A stretch of DNA of 64,000 nt from an uncultured Sanguibacteroides sp. (GCF_900543425.1 NZ_UQRQ01000009.1:62001-126000); one strand, 5' to 3'; shown: positions 34,440 to 43,463, counted from the stretch's first letter. Numbers and translations are program-made. Notes: a model not told the origin generated them from the letters alone.

Positions 34440-35033
34440 TTATTCTTCCCGGCATTTATGTAATGGCTGAATACCCAAAACGACAGCTTTTGCCGCTAAA
34501 GCAGCTCCATTCGATGCTGAAAGTTTTTCTTTTAGTCTCTCCACTCTACTTTTTACGGCCGCTTTAGACAAACTAAGATGATCTGCAATTTGTTTAACTG
34601 GATAACCAGCAACAAACTCATGTAAAGTTTCCACATCACGACTCTTTAATCCGGAAGATTGTCCACAAAAAATGCCACGCCCAGGACAGTTTATTTTTAA
34701 ACAAGCAGAATTATATTGATCCGGAGTAATTCTTCCGTCAATACAATCGGGATCTCCATCGAGCGATCCGAACTTACAAAACAACCATCTTTTAAAACCA
34801 CTTTCAAAACCCGTTATACCTAATATATCACGGATAAAACGCTGTCCCTCTTTATCCATGATATATTGATCTACAAACAGTCTTTTTTCCATACTTGGTA
34901 AATTTTGAAAAAGTAAACATTGCCCCTGATGCATTGCATAAATTTCATAACCTTTCACAAAGACTTCCGTCCCCGTAAATAAGCCAGCAGGAAATTTGTT
35001 ATTTCCTTCATCAATAACTACATTTGTTCCCAT
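34440..35033 (-). CDS. Regulator with C-terminal LuxR/sigma-type HTH
   Basis: 197 residues. The C-terminus GLKSRDVETLHEFVAGYPVK followed by QIADHLSLSKAAVKSRVERL is a typical HTH of the LuxR/sigma-4 class. The middle contains four Cys (CIDG..ACLKINCPGRGIFC) that may bind a metal. The N-terminal 100 residues are unknown. Positioned early on the leftward transcript, it may activate later prophage genes. Confidence 0.75.
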   Translation of the reverse strand: MGTNVVIDEGNNKFPAGLFTGTEVFVKGYEIYAMHQGQCLLFQNLPSMEKRLFVDQYIMDKEGQRFIRDILGITGFESGFKRWLFCKFGSLDGDPDCIDGRITPDQYNSACLKINCPGRGIFCGQSSGLKSRDVETLHEFVAGYPVKQIADHLSLSKAAVKSRVERLKEKLSASNGAALAAKAVVLGIQPLHKCREE

Positions 35034-35047
35034 AATCGTAAAGATTA

Positions 35048-35085
35048 GGATCCCGCTGTAAGTTTTCCAGACCTGAAGCGGGATC
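35048..35085 (-). terminator. Hairpin between the RHH gene and the regulator
   Basis: GATCCCGCT (35049-35057) and AGCGGGATC (35077-35085) pair perfectly around a 19-base loop. On the plus strand TTTTG follows; on the minus strand it stands between the stop at 35097 and the ATG at 35033. It may be an attenuator or terminator controlling read-through from the early promoter into the regulator. Confidence 0.6.
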
Positions 35086-35096
35086 TTTTGTTTAAC

Positions 35097-35270
35097 TTAT
35101 TTTGTTAGATACTCAGCAAGAGCCAAACGGACAACAACCGATTCTTTCATATTATCCTTTTTAGCTCTCTTCTTTATTTCTTCTTTCATCTGCTTAGAGA
35201 TCAACACATACAATCTTTCCGTCGATTGCATAAATGCCAAATTCATACTTTTTACCGTTTTTTCTTCCAT
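35097..35270 (-). CDS. Small ribbon-helix-helix-like protein
   Basis: 57 residues, MEEKTVKSMN...LVISKQ-type chain reading ERLYVLISKQMKEEIKKRAK then KDNMKESVVVRLALAEYLTK. A short strand followed by two helices with an S-x-V-x-R-x-A pattern fits small RHH DNA-binding proteins such as CopG/Arc types. The gene is divergent from the Xre repressor and has its own promoter-like sequence, so it may act as a Cro-like early regulator. Confidence 0.65.
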   Translation of the reverse strand: MEEKTVKSMNLAFMQSTERLYVLISKQMKEEIKKRAKKDNMKESVVVRLALAEYLTK

Positions 35271-35280
35271 ATATTCTACG

Positions 35281-35326
35281 TATATTTATACCACAAATAT
35301 AAATATATAACTTTTAAAAAGGCAAA
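35281..35326. promoter_or_regulatory. Divergent promoter region of the lysogeny switch
   Basis: On the minus strand TATATTTG (35301-35294) fits the -7 consensus, with TTTG (35326-35323) 21 bases upstream, for the RHH gene. On the plus strand TATATTTA (35281-35288) is a one-mismatch -7 for the repressor. The two promoters overlap, so repressor binding could switch between them. Confidence 0.6.
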
Positions 35327-35334
35327 TATTTTAC

Positions 35335-35736
35335 ATGAAAAAGTCAGAAAATTGCAATATTTCTTCTATATATGTGAAAATAAAAGAGTTACTTAAGACA
35401 AAAAAAGTTACATATAATGAACTCGCCGACATGGTAGGGTTTACTCGTCCAACAGTTGCGAATTGGTTTAAAGGGACCTCGAAAATTGATGTGGACACGT
35501 TACCTATCATTGCTCAAAAATTAAATGTTCCTGTATCCTATTTCTATGACAATAGCGAAAATAATACAATACCTAATTCCACTTCTGACAGGGAGCAACT
35601 TTTAAAAGAACTTGTCAAAGAAAAGGATGCGCGCATAATTCTATTGGAGGAAAAAATAAAAATGTTAGAACTAATAGGCAAAAAAACGTCTGTCCCTCCG
35701 GAAGAAGATGTAGAATGTGCAGATGCCGTTGGATAG
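35335..35736 (+). CDS. Xre-family phage repressor
   Basis: 133 residues. Residues about 12-68 are a classical helix-turn-helix: IKELLKTKKVTYNELADMVG, FTRPTVANWFKG, then LPIIAQKLNVPVSYF. Residues 80-118 are a coiled coil for dimerisation. It is the only rightward gene of this region and faces the RHH gene, as CI-like repressors do. It should keep the prophage silent; no peptidase domain is present, so induction would not follow the LexA-type self-cleavage route. Confidence 0.8.
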   Translation: MKKSENCNISSIYVKIKELLKTKKVTYNELADMVGFTRPTVANWFKGTSKIDVDTLPIIAQKLNVPVSYFYDNSENNTIPNSTSDREQLLKELVKEKDARIILLEEKIKMLELIGKKTSVPPEEDVECADAVG

Positions 35737-35985
35737 GTGAAATGAAGAAAATTATTAAATATTAAAATGATCATTATGGACAAATTGCCCAGCCCTATAA
35801 ATAGATAATAATCAATCAATTGTTCATCTTTCGCAGCTTCCCTGCTGCTCCACAAAAACATTGATTACCTACAAAAAACACTCAATTCCTCTTTTGTGAA
35901 AATAGAGTTGAGTGTTTTTTATTCGAAATGATTATTTTATAACTTTGTAATAAATATAATATTAAAAAGCAGGAAACAAGAATTT
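35737..35985. other. Probable prophage-host junction zone
   Basis: About 250 bases without a gene between the repressor (last phage-type gene) and the MmcQ/YjbR gene (ordinary chromosomal type). The right attachment site most likely lies here or slightly left, but no duplicated sequence can be shown since the left end is outside the window. Confidence 0.35.
35877..35920 (+). terminator. Terminator after the repressor gene
   Basis: AACACTCAA and TTGAGTGTT pair around a long loop and are followed by TTTT. This probably marks the end of the prophage-side rightward transcript. Confidence 0.75.
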
Positions 35986-36369
35986 ATGAACATCGAAGAA
36001 TTCCGAGAAGTTTGCCTCTCCTTTCCCCACACGACAGAAGAGTTTCCATTTGATGAAACCACTCTGGTGTTTAAGGTATTTAACAAAATGTTCGCCTGTA
36101 CCGACATTCTACCTTTTGAATGGATCGCTTTAAAGTGCCATCCAGAAAAAGCGATTATTTTAAGGGAAGAATATAACGAAATTGTCCCGGGATATCATTT
36201 CAACAAGAAACACTGGAACACCATATATATGCACGGTTCGTTATCGGACAAATTGATCGAGGAACTGATCGAACACTCCTACCGGGAAGTTATTCTAAAG
36301 CTACCCAAAAGCTTTATAAAAGAACATTTTAAGGAATTTTCATTGACGGAATCCAATCGAAAAAAATAG
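35986..36369 (+). CDS. MmcQ/YjbR family protein
   Basis: 127 residues, full length. 'FPHTTEEFPFDETTLVFKVF', 'WIALKCHPEKA', 'PGYHFNKKHWNTI' and the C-terminal 'IEHSYREV' are conserved marks of the MmcQ/YjbR fold, a small cytosolic CyaY-like or double-wing DNA-binding domain of unknown cellular role. It is widespread in Bacteroidetes chromosomes and is the first host-type gene after the prophage. Confidence 0.85.
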   Translation: MNIEEFREVCLSFPHTTEEFPFDETTLVFKVFNKMFACTDILPFEWIALKCHPEKAIILREEYNEIVPGYHFNKKHWNTIYMHGSLSDKLIEELIEHSYREVILKLPKSFIKEHFKEFSLTESNRKK

Positions 36370-36396
36370 GGTAGCCTTTTAAAACTACCCATCTTT
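36369..36396 (+). terminator. Terminator after the MmcQ/YjbR gene
   Basis: GGGTAG and CTACCC pair around a 10-base loop, followed by ATCTTTT. Confidence 0.7.
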
Positions 36397-36417
36397 TATT
36401 ATGTTATTACCCATCCA

Positions 36418-36750
36418 TCAAACATTTTGGGGTTTTCGAACATAATGCGGCATTTCAAAAGGTATCTCTAAGGAAAATTCTACCAATCCCCGGTATTCTC
36501 CGTTTTCATACCAAGGAGTCTGGTAGATCAATTTCTTAACCCCATTTTTTTCAATTGTATAAGCATTTGTAGAACGATTCTCCATTAAACCGAGCAATTT
36601 CGTTCTGGCCGGCTCCGGATGACAATCCAACACGTTTTGTCCAACCAGATCCCCATGATTTGTTTTTTGAGATTTATCATTCATCATTAAGATGTTTCCG
36701 TCTTTATCACATACCGTGACAGCCACGTTTAACTCTTTCATATAATCCAT
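36418..36750 (-). CDS. Single-domain PAS protein
   Basis: 110 residues; the start could also be the Met at codon 4. The chain follows the PAS order: LNVAVTVCDKDGNILMMND, GQNVLDCHP, then YENGEYRGLVEFSLEIP. It has no output domain, so it may bind a small ligand or act as a partner of a separate regulator. It faces the MmcQ/YjbR gene, end to end. Confidence 0.7.
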   Translation of the reverse strand: MDYMKELNVAVTVCDKDGNILMMNDKSQKTNHGDLVGQNVLDCHPEPARTKLLGLMENRSTNAYTIEKNGVKKLIYQTPWYENGEYRGLVEFSLEIPFEMPHYVRKPQNV

Positions 36751-36888
36751 AGCTATTCTTTTTTATTTGTGCCACAAATCTACAACATTTCAATAGGATT
36801 TCATTTATTTCATTCACCTGATTATAAAAATAATCCTTTTGAAACTCCCGCTCCTGTTGATTTTTTCAAATTATTTCTTCCAAAATAT

Positions 36889-36919
36889 TTTGCAAGAACC
36901 AAACAAATCCATATATTTG
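36889..36919 (+). promoter_or_regulatory. tRNA-Asn promoter
   Basis: TTTG at 36889-36892, 19-base spacer, TATATTTG at 36912-36919: an exact match to the Bacteroidetes housekeeping promoter, 18 bases before the tRNA. Confidence 0.85.
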
Positions 36920-36937
36920 CATCGCTTTTGAGAAAAT

Positions 36938-37011
36938 TCCTTAGTAGCTCAGTTGGTTAGAGCGGCGGACTGTTAATCCGTAGGTCGTAGGTTCAAGTCC
37001 TACCTGAGGAG
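36938..37011 (+). tRNA. tRNA-Asn (GUU)
   Basis: 74 bases. The acceptor TCCTTAG pairs with CTGAGGA, the D-arm is AGCTCAGTTGGTTAGAGC, the anticodon stem CGGAC... encloses the loop CTGTTAA with anticodon GTT, and the T-arm is GTAGG TTCAAGT CCTAC. The CCA is not encoded. The prophage lies on its 5' side, so this gene's 3' end is not the usual kind of integration target here. Confidence 0.95.
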
Positions 37012-37015
37012 CTCT

Positions 37016-37050
37016 AAAAAAGCCTTACAAAGTTTGTAAGGCTTTTTTTT
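37016..37050 (+). terminator. Terminator after tRNA-Asn
   Basis: AGCCTTACAAA and TTTGTAAGGCT form an 11-bp stem with one spacer base, followed by a T run. Confidence 0.9.
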
Positions 37051-37092
37051 ATTACCCTTTTCCGGGTATTAATCCTCTTTCGGATCCTATCG

Positions 37093-40000
37093 TCAAGAGA
37101 GATGTTTCTTCAAAATAGAGTGTATCGTCACCGATTTTATGGGTTTACTTATAAAATCCGTACATCCTGCCTCCCAACATTTTTCCCGATCTACATCGAA
37201 AGCGTAAGCCGTTTGAACAATAATAGGGATCTCAGAAAATTTACGAATCTCTATCATCGCTTCCAAACCATCCATACGAGGCATTTTCAAATCCATCAAG
37301 ATAGCATCGTACTTATTCTTCTTAAACATTTCCACGGCCTCTATTCCATCCCGGGCCCGATCTAACATATAATCTTTTTTCAACAATGCTTTTAACAACA
37401 GATAGTTGCTATCCGTATCTTCGGCTATTAAAATATGCTTCTTATCATCATTTACTACGACAGACAACTCTTCCGGCTCATTAGAGATTCCAAAAACAAA
37501 ATGTCCCTTCTCTTTATCCGAATAGACAGGTATACGAAAATAAAAAGTCGTACCTTTCCCCCATTCCGATTCGACACGAATATCTCCTCCCAACAAATTC
37601 ATAATAGCTTTACAAATAGACAATCCCAAGCCCGTCCCCGGCTTAAATTCATTCACTCTATAAAATCTATCGAAAATATAGGGCAAACTCTCTTCCGGAA
37701 TTCCTTCTCCCGTATCCGCAACAGAAAACTCCAACCACTCCCGATCTTCCGATATCCGGGCTCCCAAAGTAATTTTCCCTTGTAAAGTAAACTTCTTTGC
37801 GTTATTAATAAGATTCGCAAAGACCTGTGTAAGTTTCACCCTATCTGTTTTTACCCGTAAACCTACCGGAGTCTCCCCTTTTAGCAAAACAATCTGTTCA
37901 GGCATCATAAACCGATGAGTTTCAAAAACAGAATTAACCATTTCATTCACATCGCACTCTTCTACCTGACATCCGACCGAATTGGACTCAATACGGGAAA
38001 GATTTAATATATCATCCAGCAAGGACAAAAGCAACTTACTATTTTTATTAATAGCAGCACAGAAGGTCTGTTTTTCTTCGTCGGAATAATCCTTTTCACA
38101 TATCAGGTTTGCAAAACCGACAATTCCATTGAGAGGGGTCCGTATTTCATGAGAGATATTCGCCAAAAAGGCCGACTTCAAACGATCGGATTCTTCGGCT
38201 TTCTTCATGGCATGTTTCAATTCCTCCTCTATTCGCTTATGCTGTTCTATATTGATATCTAATCCGTATAAATACTTTATTTTCTTATCTCTACCTAAAT
38301 CGATCGTTTGGACAACACCCCGGCATTCCCACCAACTGTATTGACCGTTTCCCTTGTAATCCACACGGTAAGCCGCCGTAAATTCGCCGCTATCCTGTTT
38401 CTGTACCCTTTCGAAGAACTCACTAAACCCGGCACGATCCTCAGGATGAACATAGAGAACAAATTTCTCCAATGTATCAAAAGGCTCTTTTTGAGCTCCC
38501 GTCTCCCCGAATCCCTCTCCGTATTCAAAAACTTGTTTATCGATATTAAATACCCAGGTATAAAAACGCAATACCCCTATCGAAATTTTCAGGAATCGCT
38601 GTTGTTGTAACTCGTCGGTCATATCTCTGAAAATCAACACAGCCCCGACAACACCATGCAAACTATCGAACAAAGGAGATATGCTTCCCGTCACATGCTT
38701 TACTTCCCCTTGTGTAGGAATCAATAATGCATCCGTATTCAACACCTGTCTCTCTCCTTTCTCCATGACTTTCCGTATAACACGTTGCATATATTTTTCA
38801 TCCCCATCCGCACAAATAGTACATACCTCATTCAAACGTTTCCCGATTTCATCTTGTCGGCATCCCAGATTTTTACAGGCAATACAATTCATTTCCAACA
38901 CTTCCATCTCCCGATTCACGACCACAATACCCTCCTCCATCGAAGAGAGAGTATGGGACAGGACTTCCGTTTTCCGTTCCAGATTTTTTGCCATTCCTTT
39001 AGCCGCCGCTTCCAGCTTTTGACTCCGGTGGAACATTTTTCGGTAACGTAAATAGAAAAAAAGAAATAATACCAACAACGTCACGAGAAGAACAAGGAAA
39101 ACAAGGAAAGAGAATATATAATTCCGGTAAGTCACAAACACGGACTCCGGTTCATTCATAATAATACTCCCTGATGGCAAACTCTCCCGCTCTACCCGTC
39201 TGCGTTTCAATTGTACATCATCGAACATAAAAACACCCCTTGCCGTATCAACGGGTATGGTCCGGACATCTTCTCCTTTCAACACCCTTACGGCTAATTT
39301 CCCAGTCCGTGTCCCCTGATCTTCTGCTCGAAGCAAATACCCACCTAAAATACCGTTTCCCATGGCAAAATCCAGCGAAGACAATATAGGGGCGGGAGCC
39401 TCTTTTGAGAAAACGGGATAATAGATTTCAGCAGACCGATACATTCCCCGTTGATCTCGTTGCCAAGTCGAAAGAATAATAAAAGAGAGAGGATCAAAAT
39501 CTTCCATCCTTTTTATTAAATCATCTACCGTCGCCTCGTGTTCTCCTACATATTCTATCGAAATATCAGCTTCATACTTCGACAACTGTTTTTGAGCCAA
39601 CATTTTATGCATTCTTCCAGGTTCCGTACTATCCGATATCACATATACCTTATGTGCCTCCGGAAACAATCTTAGCCCGACTAAAAAGATTTTTTCATAA
39701 TCCAATATACTAACCACTCCCGTCACGTTTTCCCACCCCTCCTGCTTTCTATAATCAGATACAGCTACTGCACAAAAGACAACCGGAATCTTTTTTATCA
39801 TCGGAATATCCAATGAAAAAAAGATTTGATTGGCCTCCTTATCCGAAACAATAATCAAATCCTGCCTTCCCCGAATCTCACTCAACGTCCGATGTAGGAT
39901 TTCGCCTTGCTTATCTTTATCTTTTGTCCTTTTAGAATCCAAATGAATAATTCTCAGGTCAACCTTCAATCCGGCATCCTTCAATTGCCGTTTTACCGCT

Positions 40001-40176
40001 CTAATGATATTTCTCGTCCATATTTGTTCTTCATGATAGGAACTGATAAACAAAACCTGTTTCACCGAATCTGCCATAGGGAATACCCCCGTTTCCGCTT
40101 TAACTGAAACAATACCAATCATCATCCACACTAACAGTATCCCCCATTCTTTCCCTAAATAAGCTATTTTCTTCAC
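37093..40176 (-). CDS. Hybrid two-component sensor kinase
   Basis: 1027 residues. Signal peptide or first membrane helix at 10-27; a periplasmic ABC-type substrate-binding-like domain about 40-335 (VLFISSYHEEQIWTRNII, VVFCAVAVSDYR); membrane helix about 352-376; two PAS segments about 405-650; HisKA with phospho-acceptor His at about 676 (SAFLANISHEIRTPLNG); HATPase with DTGEGIPEE and GTGLGLSICK; and a C-terminal receiver domain with the acceptor Asp at about 962 (LMDLKMPRMDG). There is no output HTH, so it signals to a separate regulator. The stimulus is unknown. A 370-base gap separates it from the divergent kbl gene. Confidence 0.9.
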   Translation of the reverse strand: MKKIAYLGKEWGILLVWMMIGIVSVKAETGVFPMADSVKQVLFISSYHEEQIWTRNIIRAVKRQLKDAGLKVDLRIIHLDSKRTKDKDKQGEILHRTLSEIRGRQDLIIVSDKEANQIFFSLDIPMIKKIPVVFCAVAVSDYRKQEGWENVTGVVSILDYEKIFLVGLRLFPEAHKVYVISDSTEPGRMHKMLAQKQLSKYEADISIEYVGEHEATVDDLIKRMEDFDPLSFIILSTWQRDQRGMYRSAEIYYPVFSKEAPAPILSSLDFAMGNGILGGYLLRAEDQGTRTGKLAVRVLKGEDVRTIPVDTARGVFMFDDVQLKRRRVERESLPSGSIIMNEPESVFVTYRNYIFSFLVFLVLLVTLLVLFLFFYLRYRKMFHRSQKLEAAAKGMAKNLERKTEVLSHTLSSMEEGIVVVNREMEVLEMNCIACKNLGCRQDEIGKRLNEVCTICADGDEKYMQRVIRKVMEKGERQVLNTDALLIPTQGEVKHVTGSISPLFDSLHGVVGAVLIFRDMTDELQQQRFLKISIGVLRFYTWVFNIDKQVFEYGEGFGETGAQKEPFDTLEKFVLYVHPEDRAGFSEFFERVQKQDSGEFTAAYRVDYKGNGQYSWWECRGVVQTIDLGRDKKIKYLYGLDINIEQHKRIEEELKHAMKKAEESDRLKSAFLANISHEIRTPLNGIVGFANLICEKDYSDEEKQTFCAAINKNSKLLLSLLDDILNLSRIESNSVGCQVEECDVNEMVNSVFETHRFMMPEQIVLLKGETPVGLRVKTDRVKLTQVFANLINNAKKFTLQGKITLGARISEDREWLEFSVADTGEGIPEESLPYIFDRFYRVNEFKPGTGLGLSICKAIMNLLGGDIRVESEWGKGTTFYFRIPVYSDKEKGHFVFGISNEPEELSVVVNDDKKHILIAEDTDSNYLLLKALLKKDYMLDRARDGIEAVEMFKKNKYDAILMDLKMPRMDGLEAMIEIRKFSEIPIIVQTAYAFDVDREKCWEAGCTDFISKPIKSVTIHSILKKHLS

Positions 40177-40546
40177 TTTACAATGAATTTTAACTGAAAT
40201 TTGAGATAAAGATATAGCTTTTATTTAAAATAATCTCTTCTTGTAAGCATTAATAAAAAATAATTTAAAACTTAAATCTAATATTACCTCATATAAATAT
40301 TCATCTTTTTCCACGAAAGAAATAAAAACTTACGCCATCACGATATTTAGTCTTTTTTAAAGAAACGATTCAAAATATCACATTTCTTATATGAAAGATA
40401 ATCACACATTTATAATAGGCTTATAAAGAAAATAGCATTAAAAAAAGGGTGTCTGGATTAAAAACACGATTATTTATTTTTAAGTGGATAATAATCAAAA
40501 ATTAATTACTTTTGGGGTCATTAAAACAAACAAAAAATTTAGCTAT
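40177..40546. other. Divergent intergenic region, kinase and kbl
   Basis: A/T-rich, with no gene. TACTTTTG at 40507-40514 is a -7-like element 33 bases before the preferred kbl start. No clear element was found for the kinase. Confidence 0.45.
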
Positions 40547-41737
40547 ATGTACGGAAAATTTCAAGACTTTTTAAAGACTGAAATCCAGTCAATAAAAGAT
40601 GCCGGCTTATACAAAAGCGAAAGAATTATCGTTACACCGCAAGGTGCAGAAATCAAACTTGCCACGGGTGAGACAGTATTAAACTTTTGCGCAAACAACT
40701 ATTTGGGTCTCTCTTCTCATCCTGCCGTAATCGAAGGAGCGAAAAAGGCTTTAGACAGTCACGGTTACGGGATGTCATCTGTTCGTTTTATCTGCGGAAC
40801 TCAAGATATTCACAAAGAGTTGGAAGCCAAAATCTCCAAATTCTTTGGAACCGAAGACACCATTCTTTACGCGGCTTGCTTTGACGCAAACGGAGGTGTA
40901 TTCGAACCCCTGTTTGGACAAGAAGATGCCATCATCTCCGACGAACTGAACCATGCTTCTATCATTGACGGTGTTCGTCTGTGTAAAGCCGTTCGTTACA
41001 GATACAAACACGCCAACATGGCCGATCTGGAAGAGCAATTGAAGATCTCCCAGGCTCAACGTTACCGCATCGTCGTTACCGACGGAGTGTTCTCCATGGA
41101 CGGAGATATCGCTAAAATGAACGAAATCTGCGATTTAGCTGAAAAATATAACGCTCTGGTTATGGTTGACGACAGCCACGCTGCCGGATTTATCGGCAAA
41201 ACAGGTCGCGGTTCTGCCGAACATCACCATTGCATGGACCGGGTAGACATCTTCACCGGAACCCTCGGTAAAGCCTTGGGAGGAGCTATGGGAGGATATA
41301 CCACCGGTAAAAAAGAGGTGATCGAAATGCTGCGTCAACGTTCCAGACCTTACCTGTTCTCCAACTCTTTGTCTCCGGCAATCTGCGGTGCTTCCATCGC
41401 CGTATTCGATATGCTGAGCAAGAGTACCGAATTAAGAGACCGGGTGATGGATAACGCGAACTATTTCCGGGCGAAACTGACGGAAGCCGGATTTGACCTG
41501 AAACCATCCGAATCCGCCATTTGCGCCTTGATGCTTTACGACGCAGTTCTCTCGCAGGAATTTGCTGCCGAATTACAAAAAGAAAACATCTACGTTACCG
41601 GTTTCTATTATCCGGTTGTACCGAAAGGACAAGCTCGTATTCGCATCCAACTCTCCGCCGCTCACACGCGCGAACAATTGGATCGCGCTTTGGCTGCCTT
41701 TATCAAAATCGGTAAAAAACTAAACGTGATTAAATAA
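40547..41737 (+). CDS. kbl: Glycine C-acetyltransferase / 2-amino-3-ketobutyrate CoA ligase
   Basis: 396 residues from ATG 40547 (MYGKFQDFLK), the usual Kbl length. A 21-codon upstream extension (40484) is rejected because it contains the promoter-like TACTTTTG. Marks of the alpha-oxoamine synthase family: FCANNYLGLSSHP, SHGYGMSSVRFICGT, DDSHAAGF and TLGKALGGAMGGY with the PLP Lys. The enzyme splits 2-amino-3-oxobutyrate with CoA into glycine and acetyl-CoA. Threonine dehydrogenase is not adjacent. Confidence 0.88.
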   Translation: MYGKFQDFLKTEIQSIKDAGLYKSERIIVTPQGAEIKLATGETVLNFCANNYLGLSSHPAVIEGAKKALDSHGYGMSSVRFICGTQDIHKELEAKISKFFGTEDTILYAACFDANGGVFEPLFGQEDAIISDELNHASIIDGVRLCKAVRYRYKHANMADLEEQLKISQAQRYRIVVTDGVFSMDGDIAKMNEICDLAEKYNALVMVDDSHAAGFIGKTGRGSAEHHHCMDRVDIFTGTLGKALGGAMGGYTTGKKEVIEMLRQRSRPYLFSNSLSPAICGASIAVFDMLSKSTELRDRVMDNANYFRAKLTEAGFDLKPSESAICALMLYDAVLSQEFAAELQKENIYVTGFYYPVVPKGQARIRIQLSAAHTREQLDRALAAFIKIGKKLNVIK

Positions 41738-41750
41738 AACACTTGCCATA

Positions 41751-41792
41751 AAAAAATCTCTCTTACCCTGTGTGGCTAAGAGAGATTTTTTT
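41751..41792 (+). terminator. Terminator after kbl
   Basis: AAAAAATCTCTCTTA and TAAGAGAGATTTTTT form a 15-bp stem with an 11-base loop, ending in T. Confidence 0.9.
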
Positions 41793-41793
41793 A

Positions 41794-42038
41794 AAATTGA
41801 TATTTTGTTCATTTTCCAATACAACACCGACATTGAAAAGGAATGTTACAAGGTATAGCTCTTTATTTACCAAAATACTCATCCATTTCCTTATAGTTCT
41901 ACTGAAAAACAGTAATATCCCTAATCACGCCAAAAGCCAACACAATTTTCGATGTAAAATCAATTTACATTCATAAAAACTACAAGCCAAACTGTATTCA
42001 TCCGTTTCTATTTTAGAATAAAGGCCCCCAAACCTATA
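41794..42038. other. Intergenic gap, nothing supported
   Basis: About 245 A/T-rich bases between kbl terminator and the thioredoxin-barrel gene end. No gene, repeat or RNA was seen. Confidence 0.4.
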
Positions 42039-43463
42039 TCATCGCCCCAAAGACATGGAGACATTAAACAGGAAACCGCGATTATACATTTTTCCTCCCG
42101 AATAGTCGGAAATATTATGTAACCCCCAATTATATCCGATTTCAAATCCGAAAGAAGACAATTGCAAGTTTACCGACAATTTGGTTCCATAATCCCATTT
42201 GCTCGTCTTAAACCATTCGTCCGGATAAAGCTTCTTCCCGTTTTTCAATTTCTCTCCGACACGTATGGCTCCGTAAGGAATTAAATTCAATGAAGCGAAC
42301 CAATTATTCATGGGTTGCCAGAATATCCAACCCGCCTTAACCGGCAATTCCAGGTAATTCTGCCTCAAGGTGATATCCTTATGATCTCCTCCTCGGGAAA
42401 CAAATAGAAGTCCCGGGGCAAAATAGAAACGACGCGTTTCATAAGCCAACGCAAGCCCGAGTTCGTAGCCGACCCGATAACCGAAGTCAACTCCCGACAA
42501 AGCACCTGAAGTCTTTAGGGTCATCACGTTTATTCCGCTATTTATATTTAATTTCCACAGGGCAACGTGTTGCTTATAGAGCAAACGATCGACCTCCCGA
42601 ACTTTAAAAGTAACATCTTTTTCAGGCATAATCGCCAAGCCCGAGGATTGCACGGTATCCGTATGCAAAAATGCCATAAAAGCCAGAGAATCCATATATC
42701 CGGCCTTTTTATTCACGATGACCTCCTGCGGCGTGACGATTACGAAATAAGGGATTACGCTATTTCGATTATAATAGCGCATGCAAAGCAAACGATCCTG
42801 AGCATTATCTACGTTGAAATAACCTATTACAAAATTCTCCCGAACAAACTCGATAACCCGAGGATGCTGAAAAGTCGTTTGTGCCATCTGATGACAAGGG
42901 CCACAATTATCCGAAGAAAAATACAGAAGCATAGGTTTATTCTCCTGTTTAGCTTGAGCTACAATCCGGGTATAATCCGTCCGATCCCGAAACAATTGCG
43001 CCTTAATCGCTTCTTCATTCTCCTTCTCTATGGGAAGAAGAGCCCGAATCGGTTTTACGTTCGGATCGAGAGCCAAAAACTTCATCATCCCATTAAATGA
43101 AAGCGCCCCGCTTTTTTCTTTCAGTACCTTTTCCTCCGGAGTCAATATACACATGTAAGGAACAACTCCTGAATTATTTCCACGAATCCTTGCATACAAT
43201 AATGAATTCTCTCGAAAATCTATATCCAAATGAACAGCCACGTAGTGTTCATCCACGTATTTTATCACCTTCTCCTTCGGGAAAACAATCTTTTCCATCA
43301 ACTGGCAAGGTCCGCACCAACTTGCCGAAAAACATACAAAAAGATTTTTATTTTCAGCTTTAGCCTTTTGCAAAGCGGCCTCGTAAGTTCCGTCAAAGAA
43401 ATGAATCGCTTTTCCATGTAAAGAGAGAAAAAGACATAAAATCAGAAAGGAATATTTTTTCAT
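42039..43463 (-). CDS. Tandem thioredoxin protein with C-terminal barrel-like domain
   Basis: 474 residues. Signal peptide about 1-18; thioredoxin domain 1 with WCGPC (Cys 50/53); thioredoxin domain 2 with NCGPC (Cys 187/190); and from about 300 to the end a beta-rich segment with alternating hydrophobic residues (GYELGLALAYETRRFYFAPG, LELPVKAGWIFW, FGFEIGYNWGLH), ending in a strand like outer-membrane barrels (LFNVSMSLGR). It is predicted to be exported and membrane-linked. A redox function with membrane anchoring is inferred; a fusion of two thioredoxins with a barrel-type domain is unusual. Confidence 0.75.
   Translation of the reverse strand: MKKYSFLILCLFLSLHGKAIHFFDGTYEAALQKAKAENKNLFVCFSASWCGPCQLMEKIVFPKEKVIKYVDEHYVAVHLDIDFRENSLLYARIRGNNSGVVPYMCILTPEEKVLKEKSGALSFNGMMKFLALDPNVKPIRALLPIEKENEEAIKAQLFRDRTDYTRIVAQAKQENKPMLLYFSSDNCGPCHQMAQTTFQHPRVIEFVRENFVIGYFNVDNAQDRLLCMRYYNRNSVIPYFVIVTPQEVIVNKKAGYMDSLAFMAFLHTDTVQSSGLAIMPEKDVTFKVREVDRLLYKQHVALWKLNINSGINVMTLKTSGALSGVDFGYRVGYELGLALAYETRRFYFAPGLLFVSRGGDHKDITLRQNYLELPVKAGWIFWQPMNNWFASLNLIPYGAIRVGEKLKNGKKLYPDEWFKTSKWDYGTKLSVNLQLSSFGFEIGYNWGLHNISDYSGGKMYNRGFLFNVSMSLGR

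Noticed and set aside
1..35736. Mu-like transposable phage
   Set aside because: No DDE transposase, AAA MuB-like protein or Gam-like gene was found, and there is a primase-helicase with origin-like repeats instead.
36938..37011. tRNA-Asn as prophage attachment site
   Set aside because: The prophage is on the 5' side of the tRNA, with two host-like genes between, and no copy of the tRNA 3' end was noticed on the other side within the window.
40484..40546. N-terminal extension of kbl
   Set aside because: It contains the -7-like TACTTTTG and would exceed the usual enzyme length; ATG 40547 is preferred.
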